Positions 22,931 to 35,343 of a stretch of DNA of 64,000 bases are shown one piece after another. Source of the DNA: Blastobasis lacticolella (taxonomy: Eukaryota > Arthropoda > Insecta > Lepidoptera > Blastobasidae); contig LR990041.1 in assembly GCA_905147135.1 (NCBI GenBank), positions 13,391,907 through 13,455,906 of the forward strand, read 5' to 3'. Within the stretch, counting starts at the first letter, position 1, and every line of letters starts with the position of its first letter. The translations under genes were made by a program, and so were the position numbers. The notes beneath the pieces were generated by a model. It did no database searches. It was not told the origin of the DNA and was given only the letters and a program-made list of their open reading frames with translations.

Positions 22931-25571
22931 TAAAAGTAGTCTACATCTCAGCCGTAGGACTCGTTCCGTATAGACTGTAAGGGCTACGTCATCGAGTACA
23001 AGAAAATTCCTTCCACACAAATCGACACTATGCGTCCTGCATCGATCGGGTCCGTACGGCCTTTATAAGTATAGGAAGTATTATTAGCCTAGGCAAATAA
23101 TAACGTACACTCAGTAATTAGAAGCAGGTGCGCTGCATCTATACACCTGCACTGTGAATCAACTACAATTGTCGCAGGATATAGAGCCAGATAGAGTCGT
23201 GAATTTTTATGAGATGTCGTGTCACGCCGAATAGTAGGTATAATATATATATTTTATGATAGGAGGGATGTATTACTTTAGGTTTTGCCTTTCTAACAAC
23301 AACAGCATGTTAAAAAGAGATAGATAGATACGTATTGCAAGAAAACTGTAAAAATAAAAAACGGTTTATGTTAATAATAGGGCTTCGCAATTAAAAAACA
23401 ATGTTAATACGTCCTAGTATTCTGGTAGTGTAGCTTTATTTAATTTACTAGTATTCTAAAATTAGTAATGTAATAGGTACCTACCTATTACGAGTAAAAC
23501 AAACAATGCGGCTTTGCCTTCTAATAAAGTCCCATGTTCCGAAATAAGCCACCTAGTTACTAATATAAGGACTAAAATATGAAGTCATGGTTATAGTGTT
23601 TCAGGGTATGCTAGCGTCCCGACAGTAGAGTTTCGAGGAGTGGAAGCTTACGTTTGCAACTAATACGAGTGGAGCCCAATAGGTGGCGCTAATAATAACA
23701 CACTTGTAAAGGTCGTACATACTTATCTGACCCAGTGACGGCGTCGAAGTTGTTATATTTTGTATTGTCGCCAAATGTTATTACAATTGTTATTTCAATT
23801 GGCGACGTGGTTCATTGGTTCGTGTATTCATTCTAAAATATGGTGTCTCTGTAAATTGGAATTGTTGGCTGTCTGTCAAATTTAGTTCCATTTTCAGCCG
23901 CCAGCCGAGTATCTTGCGAGCACTACTCTTTACCCCTAGGATATGTTGTGTGTTTTGTCGACGTCTTTTACAAGTAAAATATAATACAACAAACTTATCT
24001 GATCCGGTTACAGGGTTGCTGTTATTGAAATTGATATGAAAATTCTAAGTGGCGACACTTAGTTCCAGCTTTGGCCACCAAGTAGATAAGTTAGTGGCAC
24101 TTGTGCTTTACCCATACATTGACGGAAACACTTTGACAGTGTATGATGAAGACGTACTGGGGGCTCGTAGCCAGAAGTATAAAATAGTGAAGTATTATTG
24201 AAGAAGGAAAATAACGAAATCGCTCAAAATTATACCTCATCCTAACTCAAGTGGTATTTTTGGAATTATCGATAGCAAAAATAGAAAGATTCGAACAAGA
24301 TTTAGAAAAATATGTATGATTTTCTTATAGTTTGGCCCGACTACACGGACCCTACCCTACCCTGTTACACGGATCTAATGTATTTTGAATTACATTAATA
24401 ACGCGTAACAAAGCTTAATCGTATTCTCTACGTTTTGTTTAAATGGCACGAATTCAAAAATAAACAAACAATTGTTAATTTTACTAAACTAATGTAATAT
24501 GTATGGTTTTGTCCTGGTGGGGCTTACTTTGTTTACTTACGTTTGCCCGGCGTGCTGCCGGCATTTTTCCTTTTATGTTTTCTCGGGTTGGATATACTTA
24601 TACTATGTCTCGAGAATATGTCCTCCTAAATGGTAAAGATTGTTTTGTTGTACTGAAGTCCGAAGTTGTGAAGTAGTGATGAATCATAGATGGATGCTAT
24701 GATGGCATGGTGGATTTTATTCCTAATTGCGGACAACGAAAAATACGGCGGCTGTCATAAATTAGAATTTGATTGAGGGCTGGAGGTGGAAAATATGAGT
24801 TAGAGGTCTGGAAAAAGAGGATGACGGTGTGTTTCATAATCTAATGGAATAAATATGTAAAATTTTGGAAATGAATGGACAAATTACCTGTAAAGTTTAT
24901 TTGCTGTTGTGCTAATTGAGCTACACATTTGTAATGCGGAAAGCTTTAAGACTTCTAAACGTCCTGCATCAGACGGACACAGGCTTTTAATTTGAAGACT
25001 CTTCCCAGCTCATTAAATATGACCAAAGATTTAAGTGTGTACTGTGGAAAATTGGTGACAAAAGGATTATTCAATACCGTCATGCCAGAGATTCTGAAAT
25101 GATCGCGCATTCGGATGACATGACAGTAACTTCAAACTCGTGAAACCGCAAGTTTATCCATGTACTTGTAGTTCTTTGAATTTAGGACCCTAGTTTGCCT
25201 ATATAAGTAAATAGCTGTATTTTGTACTGTTCATTTTAGTGTATATGCAACGTCACCCATGCATATGCTACGTCCCGGTGTAACAATAATATTTAAAAAA
25301 CGGTGTTTTTTTTAAATGGTTTACTCTTCTTGTTGTTAATTTTTGTTTTTTTGTTAACTCTTACTTTGTGGTGTTGTTTTCTGTGTAATAAATGATTTCT
25401 ATTTCTTTTTCTATTTTATTTCTATTAGCTGAGCTCACGGCATTATTTTAAAATGTGTGCGTAACCTAACAAACTCTATGTTTGTATAGAGCTACTTTGA
25501 ATATTTACTGTACTCTAGCTAGATAGACAAGATTGGCTATCTAGCTTGTATTGTTTTTAGATTGATATATT
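22931..25571. other. Intergenic stretch
   Basis: AT-rich. One CCCTACCCTACCC scrap at 24.35 kb and the GTTCCATTTTCAGCCGCCAG motif at 23.88 kb. No gene recognised. Confidence 0.45.
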
Positions 25572-25806
25572 CATAATGTTTTTTTTTTTATGACATACGA
25601 TAGGCAAACTGGCAAGCGGGCCACCTAATGGGAAGTAGTCACCACTGCCTATAGACATTAGCAACACGAAGAGTATCGCCAATGCGTTGCCCACCTCTAT
25701 AACACGTTGCTCTGGCAGCATAAAGGCAAAAGACACTCCACTGCCATAGCCAAGATTCCCCAAATCCCCACCCCACGGAGCACTGGAAACCTTACTCACC
25801 GGCAGA
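25572..25806 (+). repeat. Interspersed repeat family D, copy 1 (long)
   Basis: Starts after a T run with ACTGGCAAGCGGGCCACCTA, then GTCACCACTGCCTATAGAC and CAATGCGTTGCCCACC. The same core recurs at 33.9, 61.8, 31.1 and 30.7 kb, and weakly at 17.1 and 20.9 kb. This motif is familiar from many lepidopteran intergenic sequences. Its class is not clear from the sequence. Confidence 0.6.
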
Positions 25807-26179
25807 AACACAATAATATTTGAAAGAGTATTATTTAGCTGCGATATTCTGTAAGGTGGAGGTACCTCCCCAGTCGGGCGGCTCCAATTCGAACGAGATG
25901 CCCCGCTATGCCCTACCTCTCTTAATGCCAGATCTGACTGAATTACATAACGTAGCGGGATTCAGCAAACGGCGTACGGCACTACGAGGCGAGTCAAAAG
26001 TTTTTCTTTGCAATTGTCTTGTGCACAATCGAGCAGACCGTTCTTCGGAGTTTTGTGTGGGTTAGTTAGTTTGGACGAGCGCACAGATCTCGTCGTTGTT
26101 CCCGGGCGCTTGTGTATTCAAGATTATATAGAAAAGAAGATCATGTTGTATCATATGGTATCGGCCTAGATTTCCTTTT

Positions 26180-26420
26180 AATGCAAGTGAGCCAGGCCAC
26201 ATGCTGGCCCTCACGTCAGATTAAGTACGACATTATGAAATCCGCGTAATGGATTGAACACATTTAGGACTCACTTGACAGGTGCACCCGGGAGCGTCCT
26301 ATTACACTTCAAAAACTGCAGCAGCTCACGGAAGCGTTAATTTAAGAATAGGAGCAAATTCCACAAGAGAATATTCAGTCAAGGTGTGATTAGGGCTCAT
26401 GGGGCCACACACGTTACTAA
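26180..26420 (+). pseudogene. Tc1-like transposase C-terminal relic
   Basis: The forward reading, with stops, gives WIEHI, DSLDRCTRERPITLQKLQQL, TEALI, EQIPQENIQSRCD, GSWGHTR. This aligns with the Tc1 transposase ending (NPIEH-WD-L-R ... LQ-L---L--EW--IPQE-IQ ... GGHT) from the third catalytic acidic residue onward. The residues before it are lost and the body carries stops, so it is inactive. Confidence 0.72.
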
Positions 26421-26902
26421 AAATCACTAAAGAGGATTCATATAGGCCACTAAAGACACGTGAAAGTCACTAAAGACTATCTAATATTTAAACGATATAA
26501 GAATATTTCTTTGACGGACATTGTCTATCACCATTTCGTTTTTCGCCTACAATGTACATTCAAAAGAAATACAAAATGAGTATTTTTATTAACAAGGAAA
26601 AATTCAATAAGTAAAATATTTATTTTAAACCAAATTGTAGTTTAAACAATAGAAAGGACCAAAATCTTGTTCCCCTAATTGTTTTGAGCAGTATATTTAC
26701 TTCCATAGAACGTATTACATTAACAAAAAGTTTTTTTTTTTTATTTTTTATTCAATTAAAACTACATTTAACATATATCACTTCACACTCTTAAACCTGG
26801 AGGTTTTTCTGAGTGTTGCACATTCCTCAGAATAAACAATAACTTATAACTACTTATCTACAATATTACGTAAATCGCAATAAAACATGCATATTAAAAA
26901 AA

Positions 26903-26982
26903 GTATATATTATGTAGTATACCAGTTAGCTAGGACCCATAGCACAAGCTTTGCTTAGTTTGGGGCTAGATGGCGCTGTGTA
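26903..26982 (+). mobile_element. SINE family A, copy 3 (3' fragment)
   Basis: Only the 3' part remains: TATGTAGTATACCAGTTAGC, then GCACAAGCTTTGCTTAG and GGGGCTAGATGGCGCTGTG. Confidence 0.75.
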
Positions 26983-27332
26983 TTATACACCATATTACAC
27001 AATTTTGTTACAAAATGCCGACTCAAAAAGTCTACCTATATGGCAGCAGTCAGTATTAATAAACTGACTTCCCCGAACGGCCGAGCCATATATAGGTAGC
27101 CATATATAGGACACATGAATATTCTGTGACGTGACGAACAAATCCATTCTAACAACCGTAAGGAACCAAAATGCCGGTAGATTACAAAAACCAGTAGTGA
27201 TTGTGTAATGGTATCTTCGCTTTCCGTTCCGGCCCTCCAAACCACCCGCATTTGTCAAACCTTGCGCGACGAGTGCAGATACGGGTGTGATATTTTTATT
27301 ACCGTACATTAGTACAAATTATAAGTCGACTA

Positions 27333-27540
27333 TCACAGAAACACTCCACCAGCATGGTATACCATAGATTGCCTATAGAATACTCTGCCAACAACCGACC
27401 TTACGTTTTCATTTGTGATGGTGTTCCGGATATCCAAGGGTAAGTATTTGTTTATTAATCTAGGCAAAATGTACTCTGTTGTTCTTTCGCCGTAGAAATT
27501 TTTGGCACCGATTATTCGCATATTTTGGAGGGTCACTTAT
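27333..27540 (-). pseudogene. LINE reverse transcriptase C-terminal relic
   Basis: A frame of 67 codons includes FYGERTTEYILPRLINKYLP and LDIRNTIT. It fits the extreme C-terminus of Jockey/CR1-group ORF2 proteins (Y-G-RS---LLP-L-N-LP--I). No other part of the element is recognised beside it. Confidence 0.5.
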
Positions 27541-29012
27541 CTGGTGATTTTGTCGTGATTAATACAGTCCACAAACCGTGTAAATGGATGAAAACCGGCT
27601 AAGTTACTCAATCTGCAGGTCCAGGTCATCGATACAGTCGCTTCGTGCTGCATGGATGCTTTCTTTTATCGCGCGAAATCTTTGGAATAACTGCATCAAT
27701 GCAGTCACATGTTCGAAAAAACCGTTGCAAAAACTCGCAGTGTCCATACACATCCTTAATTGTTTTTTTTTATAATCGACACTTTGAGCGGGCCTTGGCA
27801 CCGCGGGTAGCCGCTGTCCGCGATGGGAGCCCGTTTGATGAGGGTACCTCTAATCAGTTAATGCCTGACCCTTTATTTTGCTGAACTGTCTGACTGACGA
27901 TTTGTGGTCTCTAAATTCTCGATTCTCTCTTTACCTTCATTTGCTGCATATATTGACGAGACTGTATATTGACTTTTGACGTGGAATATATATTTTTATA
28001 CTAATATGTTATTAGATGGTTTTAGTCTCCTTTGCGGAAAAATAAATAAGTAAGAATACATACTAAAGTTAACATTAAAAAATACGGTGGACTCGACTTC
28101 TAGAGCTGTTTAGAAAGTAAAACGACTCGATGATTTCTGAACAAAATCAAAAAACGTTGATCATGTCTGTAACTGTCACTATCAATTTTCGTCTCAAATC
28201 AAGTCATCTATGTTGCCACAAACTTATCTGCGGGGCTATTGGCTAACTCAGTTGACAACTGTATTTGACACTAGATAATTCTACACCACGTCATCTACGT
28301 TGAAAACTGGCAATAGCGTCTACCAAATTAGTACCAAATTAGAGTAGTGTCAGATTTTTTTATGTCAAATTCAGTTGTACACTGAGATAGCCGATAGGCC
28401 CTCTGATCCGGAGGCCAAAACTGTAACTAAATGTCACCAATTTGAAATGTCACTTTGTTGTCAATAACAGCGACGCCATTACCAGTTCCCTATTTAGGTT
28501 TTGTCCCTGGTGCCACAAACTTATTAGAGCCGTTGATGGCGTCGCTGTTGATGCTTAGTTCGGACTTGTTGATAATACTTACTTGCACTTTCACTACACA
28601 TATTATCGGGTTTGTTGCCACGGTTAGTAATATTTTTACCTCGATATTTCGACTTACTTTGTTCCAGCTTTCACTTAATAATTTTTCAGATAAGTTTGTA
28701 ACAGTTGTAATTCTATAGAGTGCTACAAACTTATCAGGACTCCTATTTTTGAAACCGGTCGCATCCAGCGAACGCTCGCTTGCGCTACCTATCTCTTGCA
28801 CACTCGTGATAAGTTGTTAGAGATAGAAAAGAAAGGCATTGGAAGGCAAGTGCTTGCGTGGATACGAGCGGTTCGAAAATGGGGCTCCTGATCCTTCCTC
28901 CTCCTCCTGATCCTCCTTTTAAAAATCCATCTACATATCGCCATAACCGTAATCCGCTTTGGTTTATTCGCGCCAAATGCCTTATACATACTCCGCTGTA
29001 GTCGTCGTCGTC
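27541..29012. other. Intergenic stretch with repeated CACAAACTTAT motif
   Basis: GCCACAAACTTATC-like motifs recur at about 28.21, 28.51 and 28.72 kb. A stem is possible between AACAGCGACGCCATTA (28.47 kb) and TGATGGCGTCGCTGTT (28.53 kb). No gene recognised. Confidence 0.4.
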
Positions 29013-29366
29013 CTAGCGCTTATCCCGGCCCCTGCCAGAGTCCGCTTTCCTACTCAATATTTTTCTCTTCGCCCAGTCTTCGGCATTCTCTCGTAGTAAG
29101 CCGTTGGCTCTCGCATTTGACTCAACGATGTCAATCCATCGCTTCATGGGTCGCCCACGAGGCCTTTTTACTGATACAGGCAGATTCAGGCACCTATTTC
29201 CTACATATCCCTGAGGCTTACGCAACACGTGACCAAACCAGCGCAGACGAGCTTCCTCGATCCTATCTGCGATATCTCTCACTCCGCTGTAGTCACATGT
29301 CAAAATACTCCATCTGCATCCATCTCTCGACGCCACCATACAATCCGTTCTGTCATCCATCCTCAA
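29013..29366 (-). pseudogene. RTE-like LINE family G, C-terminal relic 2 (best preserved)
   Basis: An uninterrupted frame of 117 codons contains RIEEARLRWFGHVLRKPQGY and VKRPRGRPMKRWIDIVE. This is the C-terminal tail of RTE-group LINE polyproteins (recalled pattern LRWFGHV-R ... RGRP-KRW-D). After its stop the minus strand continues into AAGCGGACTCTGGCAGGGGC and GATAAGCGCTAGGACGACGA, which is the element's 3' end. RT domain absent, so a 5'-truncated insertion. Confidence 0.75.
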
Positions 29367-29559
29367 CTCCCATGTTGATATCCTAGAGAATCTGCAAAAT
29401 TTCTAATTTATCTCTGTCAACATTCTTGTCCTCCGTATTTAGCAGGCACACTTTGGCCAATTCTGCAGATCGAGCTTGTCTTCTTGCCGTTTAGGAGAGG
29501 GAGAATAGGTATTGACTTCATTGCCGCTACGGAACTGTTATAGATATCCTTGGACACCA

Positions 29560-30015
29560 TGGCCTCTCGTGCCAACGAAGTGCTGGTCACCTGTCTCGCC
29601 AATCTCAACAACGTCATCCGCCGTGCCGTTGTTATCATCAACGGGCCAGTTGTATTAGAACAAGAGCTCCGATGATGGCAAGAGGCCCGACGGCATGACG
29701 CTTGTTGCTTGGTTACAAGGGTGGCCTCTGGTGTTGAATGCAATCTGCGTAGGCATGCTAGCCCCATCCCATATTAGGGCTACCTCTGCCAACGCTGGCG
29801 CAGCTGCTTCTTCGGCAAAGCACCTCAAGTGGCGCAAGTATGGATCGCTAGGTCAGGGTTATATGTTTGCGCCGTTTGCGGGGTGGAAACGTTGAGACCT
29901 TAGGACCCTAACGCTAAAAAGGTGTTCCAAATTATATACCTGGCTAATTGAGTCTACCGGAGACGCACGTGCCAGCCTTATTGGGCACACTTCCGCTAGG
30001 CAGGAAATTAGAGTC
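29560..30015 (+). pseudogene. LINE ORF2 terminal relic
   Basis: The forward frame gives RPDGMTLVAWLQGWPLVLNA, LAPSHIRATSANAGAAASSA and KHLKWRKYGSL. A frameshift leads to STGDARASLIGHTSARQEI. This block (RPDG-TL-PW--G-PLVWDATC-DT-APSH ... A--AE--K--KY ... GDPRA) ends a widespread group of metazoan LINE ORF2 proteins (from memory). Several residues and frames are broken. Confidence 0.6.
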
Positions 30016-30469
30016 TGTTTTTTATTTGTAATGTTTTATTTATTTATGTCACATTTAAATTTAAATTTTAAGTGTGTATATACTGTATATAACAATGTAT
30101 GAAATTAATAAATAATTTTAAAATAAAAGTTTAAAGTACAATTCTATCATGAACAGACCATTTTGTTCATTTTCTACATATCTTTGCAGGTCTTCATAGC
30201 GTGTGTGCAACATACCTTATTATGAAAGAAAGGAACAAGCAACACCTGCTACTGGTATAAAAATAGGTTAATATCTCGACGACATGGAGTTTGCTCGAAC
30301 TGAAAACCCTCTTGTAAACAAGGAGTTACATCAGAAAAAACCACTTCTGCACAGCAAAAGTTTCAATGGCGTCGTCCATGCGAGTACCGTAGAAAAGGAG
30401 CATTGCATGCCTTTTACGTGGGGTACACTGAAAGTATTAATAAAACAATTTACATGTAAAGTAAAATAT

Positions 30470-30748
30470 TTACTGTTTTTCGAAGTATTCTCCATTACAT
30501 TTGAAACACTTTTCACACGTGCTGTTTGAAAGCTATCACGGATTTTTCCGGCACCATAAATGTTCAGACCTCTCATCAAATTTTGGATTTTTGGGAAAAT
30601 AAAGATGAATGGATATCCATCTTTAGGATATGTTTGGTTAGTCATCTATCCGATCACTAACCAAAAATGCCTTTGTCTTGTTCGCGGTGTGTGCCAAAGT
30701 ATTGTCATGGTGCAATAGGATGAGACTTCTTGGTCGTTTGTCGGCGAC
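30470..30748 (-). pseudogene. Mariner-family transposase C-terminal relic
   Basis: The minus strand reads RPRSLILLHHDNTLAHTANK, with HHDN holding the second catalytic Asp. A frameshift leads to FIFIFPKIQNLMRGL, and another to FKCNGEYFEKQ with stop TAA at 30472-30470. The third catalytic position (normally SPDLAP-D) is ruined, reading YPKDGYP. The N-terminal two-thirds is lost and replaced by a family D fragment. Inactive. Confidence 0.8.
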
Positions 30749-30800
30749 CATAGGCGGCAGTGACCACTTTCCATCAGAGGGCCCGCTAGTCTGTTTGTGA
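30735..30800 (+). repeat. Interspersed repeat family D, copy 3 (fragment)
   Basis: GGCGGCAGTGACCACTTTCC and CCCGCTAGTCTGTTTG. It cuts off the 5' side of the mariner relic. Confidence 0.5.
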
Positions 30801-31082
30801 ATTGTATTACATTTAAAAATTATAAATTTAATGGGTCAGCCAACGAAAGGTTAGACAGATTGTTAACATAAGTTCGCAACTGTCATATTCGCGATAGATA
30901 ACCCAGTGGTGACGACACTAAAGCTACTCGCCATAGCCGGTATATGTGTGTGTCGTACATTTTGCCGCCTGAAATTATTTCTCATTTCGATACCGAGAAT
31001 TGTTGTTAACTGTTTTGTACAGCTACAGTGTTTCCTTTGAACTACTCGTATAACATGGGACCCTTCATGTGTCTCTTTAGAT

Positions 31083-31165
31083 GTCTTGTCAATGTCCTTT
31101 GCATAGGCGGCAGTGACTATTTTCCATCAGGTAATCCGCTTGTCTGTTTATGAGCCGTATCATTA
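31083..31165 (+). repeat. Interspersed repeat family D, copy 4 (fragment)
   Basis: GCATAGGCGGCAGTGACTAT, TTTCCATCAGGTAATCCGC, TTGTCTGTTTATGAG. Confidence 0.5.
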
Positions 31166-31714
31166 AGAAAATTGTATTATGAATAAGCACAAATAGATGT
31201 ATAAACGGTACCCATATCTAATTAATTACTGTGTATTAAGGTTATGGGAACGAAGCATGTAATCTTGTTTTCGTTAAATTGCGAGCGCATTTTCATCGTG
31301 CATGTTTATCTTTCATGTACTGTTTCCTTTGGTGCTACTTAATTAATTCTTTTGAGCACAAAGTTAATTGCTTGTAAGATGAACGTAGTCTGTGTTATCG
31401 TACATGACATAAATTAGATTACAAAATATCAGCCCTATGTCAGACTTGACGTCTAATTAGCGTAAATCACGTAGTTCGTGTTTGTTAATTTGAGCGAATT
31501 ATTGAGAAGCTACTCTTGAAAATGGCTCGTTGATGGATGAGTAGTTTGCTAGTGTCGAGAGTGAAAACTTTCCAATTTATCTTTATTCGATAGTCTTTGG
31601 GAAAATCGCTATAGTTTAGCGGAAGGCACATTTTAAAAGAATTCGTCATTGGAATTTCCCATAGTCCCCGCTGAGTCACTCCCTTTTGTGTAACACTGTT
31701 ACCCAACGCGAAAT

Positions 31715-32580
31715 ACACACCGAGGCGAAGGAAATGTTCTAAAGATGAAATTAATTGGATTTACGAAATATGAAACTGCTCAAGACATAGGTATGCTATT
31801 TTGCTACGTTAATAGTCCCTTCCCTTAGCTTCAAATATGGCCCGGATAGTTCAGTTCCGGAAAGCAGCACCATCTTTTAGTATGTTGTTGAGTATGTTAT
31901 TCTGAATAAAAAACAGCCGGGTTACAATCTCTAAAGTGCTTGGTTCTCCAGCTGTGATGTGATGAACATGGCCGCCGCCGCGTTTTGAAATTTGCATTTA
32001 AAACTGAGTGTATTGCACTTGGAATGATGTGTGGGGTATCTACGCAGAATAAATAGTACTATAATATTATCCTTACACACAACCTAATAATGAGCCTTTT
32101 TTTCTTAATATATTATTTTGCTCTAAAGTTATCGGTAAAGTTGTAAAAAATAAAAACAAAAATATTTTTTGTAATTTTTTAATATAATCTTGTATATCTC
32201 TGAAACCATCATCTTTAAACGGTTGTGTGTAAGGATAATATTATAGTACTCTTTAATATGCGTAGATACCCCACACATCATTCCAAGTGCAATACACTCG
32301 GTTTTAAAAGCAAATTTCAAAACGCGGCGGCGGCCATGTTCATGACATCACAGCTGGAGAACCAAGCACTTTGAAAATTGTATACCGGTTGTTTTTTATT
32401 CAGCATAACATACTCAACAACATACTAAAAGATGGTGCTGGTTTCCGGAAGTGAACTATCCGGGCCATATTTGAAGCTAAGGGAGGGACTATTAACGTAG
32501 CAAAATAGGACTGGGACTATTAACGTAGTAAGTAAATCCATTTAATTTCATGTTTAGAACATTTCCTTCGCCTCAATGTG
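31715..32580. repeat. Long inverted repeat: arms about 369 and 360 bp, loop 137 bp
   Basis: Left arm 31715-32083 and right arm 32221-32580 are reverse complements with few differences. In the innermost 90 bases I see only a handful of mismatches, such as CGCAGAATAAATAG against CGCATATTAAAGAG. The right arm has an extra block of about 25 bp near 32515. The outer ends diverge beyond AGGCGAAGGAAATG. Each arm contains ATGGCCGCCGCCGCG. No obvious target duplication. Either a foldback transposon or a hairpin-RNA locus. Confidence 0.9.
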
Positions 32581-32582
32581 CT

Positions 32583-33571
32583 ATATTATTTAGAGGACGC
32601 CTTTATATCCACTATACTTAGTTGCAAAAGACATATGCGGCCAATTTGCAAGCGAACGCAATGTTTTTTAATGCAGAAAGGAAAAGCAAAGTTAGGTACG
32701 TTTTAAATATAAAGAACTTCCGCTAGACAGCATACACGCTTACAAGGTAGGCCCTTAATTTCAATTTCAATTTATTTAGCATTCCATGTGTTTTACAAAG
32801 GTAGTAATTTTACATAATACAAAATTATATAATGGGTATCAACATGGACCCGGATCGGGCACAGCATACCGGTAGAGAGGAGGCACTTGTTTTATTAATA
32901 ATATACCTTAAAAATTATATTTTAGAATATAATATTAATACTCTATATATGTAAATATAGAGTATAATACTTGTCTAGTACGCTTAAGACAGAGCGAATT
33001 CCTTATTCCTTAGTATGGATTATCTTGTAAATATTTAATGCCAAGATGATTATTTATTTATCTTGTATGATAATTCTATAGGTAACTCTCCAGTCTTGTT
33101 ATTCCTTGATTACGCCCAAACCTTGGTCTATACCTATTTCAATTAAAACATGTACCTATCCACAAACATAAATGTCTGTTGTCTAAGAACCTACACCCAG
33201 TAGGTTCTGAAATGTATAAATATTTTTTCATTACATTCCGTGTTTCCATTATTCCGTAAAAAAAAAACAACACTTGACAGTTTTAAATTGCTTAAGGGTT
33301 TTGCATAATCCAATATATCCAAGGTATATTCTACCCAGACCAACTTTCTATAAGTCTAGCAAAAACTTTCTGAATAGTTGCTAAGGCGCGATCGATTCAA
33401 AATCAGAAACTATTTCTGAATTGTTTGGGAATGTAACTTGGGTATCATAAAATTTTGGCCAAACTTGGACTAATTTGGTTAAGAGGCCGAGATTTGAGCA
33501 GGAACCTTGGCCTTATTTTACACAAGTGTTTTTGGGATTCAATCTCTTTTCTCTGAGTTTATCATCCGAGT
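32583..33571. other. AT-rich intergenic stretch
   Basis: Nothing recognised. A short CTCTATATATGTAAATATAGAG palindrome-like run near 32.94 kb. Confidence 0.45.
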
Positions 33572-33574
33572 GGT

Positions 33575-33845
33575 CAATTCCGGCTTTTGCCAGAGTTTGC
33601 CTTCCAACTCTTTCTTCTCCACTTCGTCGATGTCGATCCATCCTCTTACCTTAATCTAGAGTCCTCTTTCCTGATACCGACAGGCTTAGGCATCTATTTC
33701 CCACATATTCTCTGGGGCTTACGCAACACGTGACCAAACCATCGCAGGCGACCTTTTTCAATCTTATCAGCGATAAAACTAAGGCTGCCACGAATATACT
33801 TGTTACATACTCTGCCAAGTCGCGTAACTACGCACATTCACCGCA
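33575..33845 (-). pseudogene. RTE-like LINE family G, C-terminal relic 3
   Basis: Diverged copy: GGCTTACGCAACACGTGACC, AAACCATCGCAGGCG, CCTGATACCGACAGGCTTAG. Same orientation as relics 1 and 2. Confidence 0.6.
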
Positions 33846-33847
33846 AT

Positions 33848-34370
33848 TTTTTTTTATGTTATTCGTCAGACTAACTGGCAAGCGGGCCACCTGATGGAAA
33901 GTGGTAACCACCACCTATGGACATCAGCAACACCAGGAGAGCTACCAATGCGTCGCCTGTTTCGTAAGGGACCTCTAATATACCTTTTGAACGATCCTTA
34001 TTATTAAAAATCCCATGTCAGAGTCCATAGGAAACACTGTGGCTGGAAGCTCATTCCACATCCCATCCTACGAGCGAGAAACATTATTTTGAATCTTCGC
34101 GTGGTGATCAACAGAAGGTTTACGTTGTCACATTTTCATTTCGTAGGCCTGGAGTTCGCTGACGTGCTTCGTTAGTGCCGGCTAGGTCTCGCAGGTTAAT
34201 TGCATAATAGAGGCCCTTCAGCTTGATAGGGATTTTAGCGAGAGCGTAGAGAGAAAGACTGATGTGAGCTCCCGCCACTTGGTCCAAGCTGCAGAGATGT
34301 GGGACTTGACGTCGACGAAATTCGGAATGGATATCTCTGGGCTTGTGCAGTACGGATCCAAGGTAGGTAA
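33848..34370 (+). repeat. Interspersed repeat family D, copy 2 (longest)
   Basis: CAAGCGGGCCACCTGATGG, ACCACCTATGGACATCAGC, AATGCGTCGCCTG, then CGAGCGAGAAACATTATTTT and GATGTGAGCTCCCGCCAC. The minus strand has an open frame of 124 codons (34494-34120) without recognisable domains. It may be part of the parent element's coding region. Confidence 0.5.
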
Positions 34371-34599
34371 TTGCATTATCTGTAGTATTTACAGCTTCGT
34401 TCTCTTTATGGAACCTTGCTTGTTTCCAAACGTCATGAATGTAGGTTACCGGTAAATACCCAAAAATTTTTTTGAGTATGACATTCATACTCATAGAGTA
34501 ACTTTATAGGTATACTTACCGCTAACCTACAATCATGAAATAAAGAAATTTGTCAACAAGTAAGGTTATATAGCCCAAGTAAAAGGGAAAAAACCATAA

Positions 34600-35343
34600 G
34601 GCAGTCCGCACACGACGCAACATGCATCCGACATGTAGGATGCATGTGTCCGACGTATCGCGTACAACTGTAGTCCGCACACGACGCGACACGTCGGATT
34701 ATTTATTATTTATTTTGCACACCACTGGATTCCACGACGCCGAAAGCTTATATCCATCTTCCCGATTGAAAGTTAAAGTCCCGTCTAATATAATAATATG
34801 ATGCAATGGTATTTTATAGAGAACACAACATGTGTTGGTATCTAATCATTGACGTCAGCGTGCGAAGTCTTTGATAAAAACCAATTAACAGTCTTTTGAT
34901 GATCTCATATTGTATGTGGTCGTAGAAATCTATGAAGAACTCCATAGATTTCTATTAACTCGTACAATATATAGTTCTTCTAGTTTGAGCACATCTGTTT
35001 CACGCATTATTTTACATTGTGCTCTCTCCTCTTTAATGGAGCTTTTTCTTTCCTCATTGCATCATAGTTACAAGGATCATTTGGGATTTGGATGAGGGCG
35101 TGAGTGTCAAATATCAACTCCATCTGTCTGTCAAAAGTGACGCTGTACAAGATGGCAGCGTTAATTCTAATTTCGGCCACGTGCCAAATGATCTTTGTAA
35201 ACCGTCAGTTGACAGTGTCGCGTGCATGTGTCGTGCATGCGTCCTGCATGCGTCCTGCATGCATCCTGCATGTGTCGTGCATGCGTCCTGCATGTCTCCG
35301 TCGCGTCGCTGTCGCGTCCGTGTTGCGTCATGTGCGGACTGCC
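34600..35343. mobile_element. 744-bp Harbinger-like MITE with TAA target duplication
   Basis: Terminal inverted repeats begin GGCAGTCCGCACA and extend about 23 bp with one mismatch. TAA flanks both ends (34597-34599 and 35344-35346). The left terminus is duplicated inward (AGTCCGCACACGACGCGACA at about 34671). The right subterminal region carries a GCATGCGTCCT tandem array. No transposase frame. The 3-bp TAA duplication points to the PIF/Harbinger group. Confidence 0.78.
35215..35300. repeat. GCATGCGTCCT-type short tandem repeat inside the MITE
   Basis: About eight imperfect 10-11 bp units (TGCATGCGTCC / TGCATGTGTCG) near the right end of the Harbinger-like element. They give spurious open frames on both strands (Cys/His/Arg-rich). 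Confidence 0.8.
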
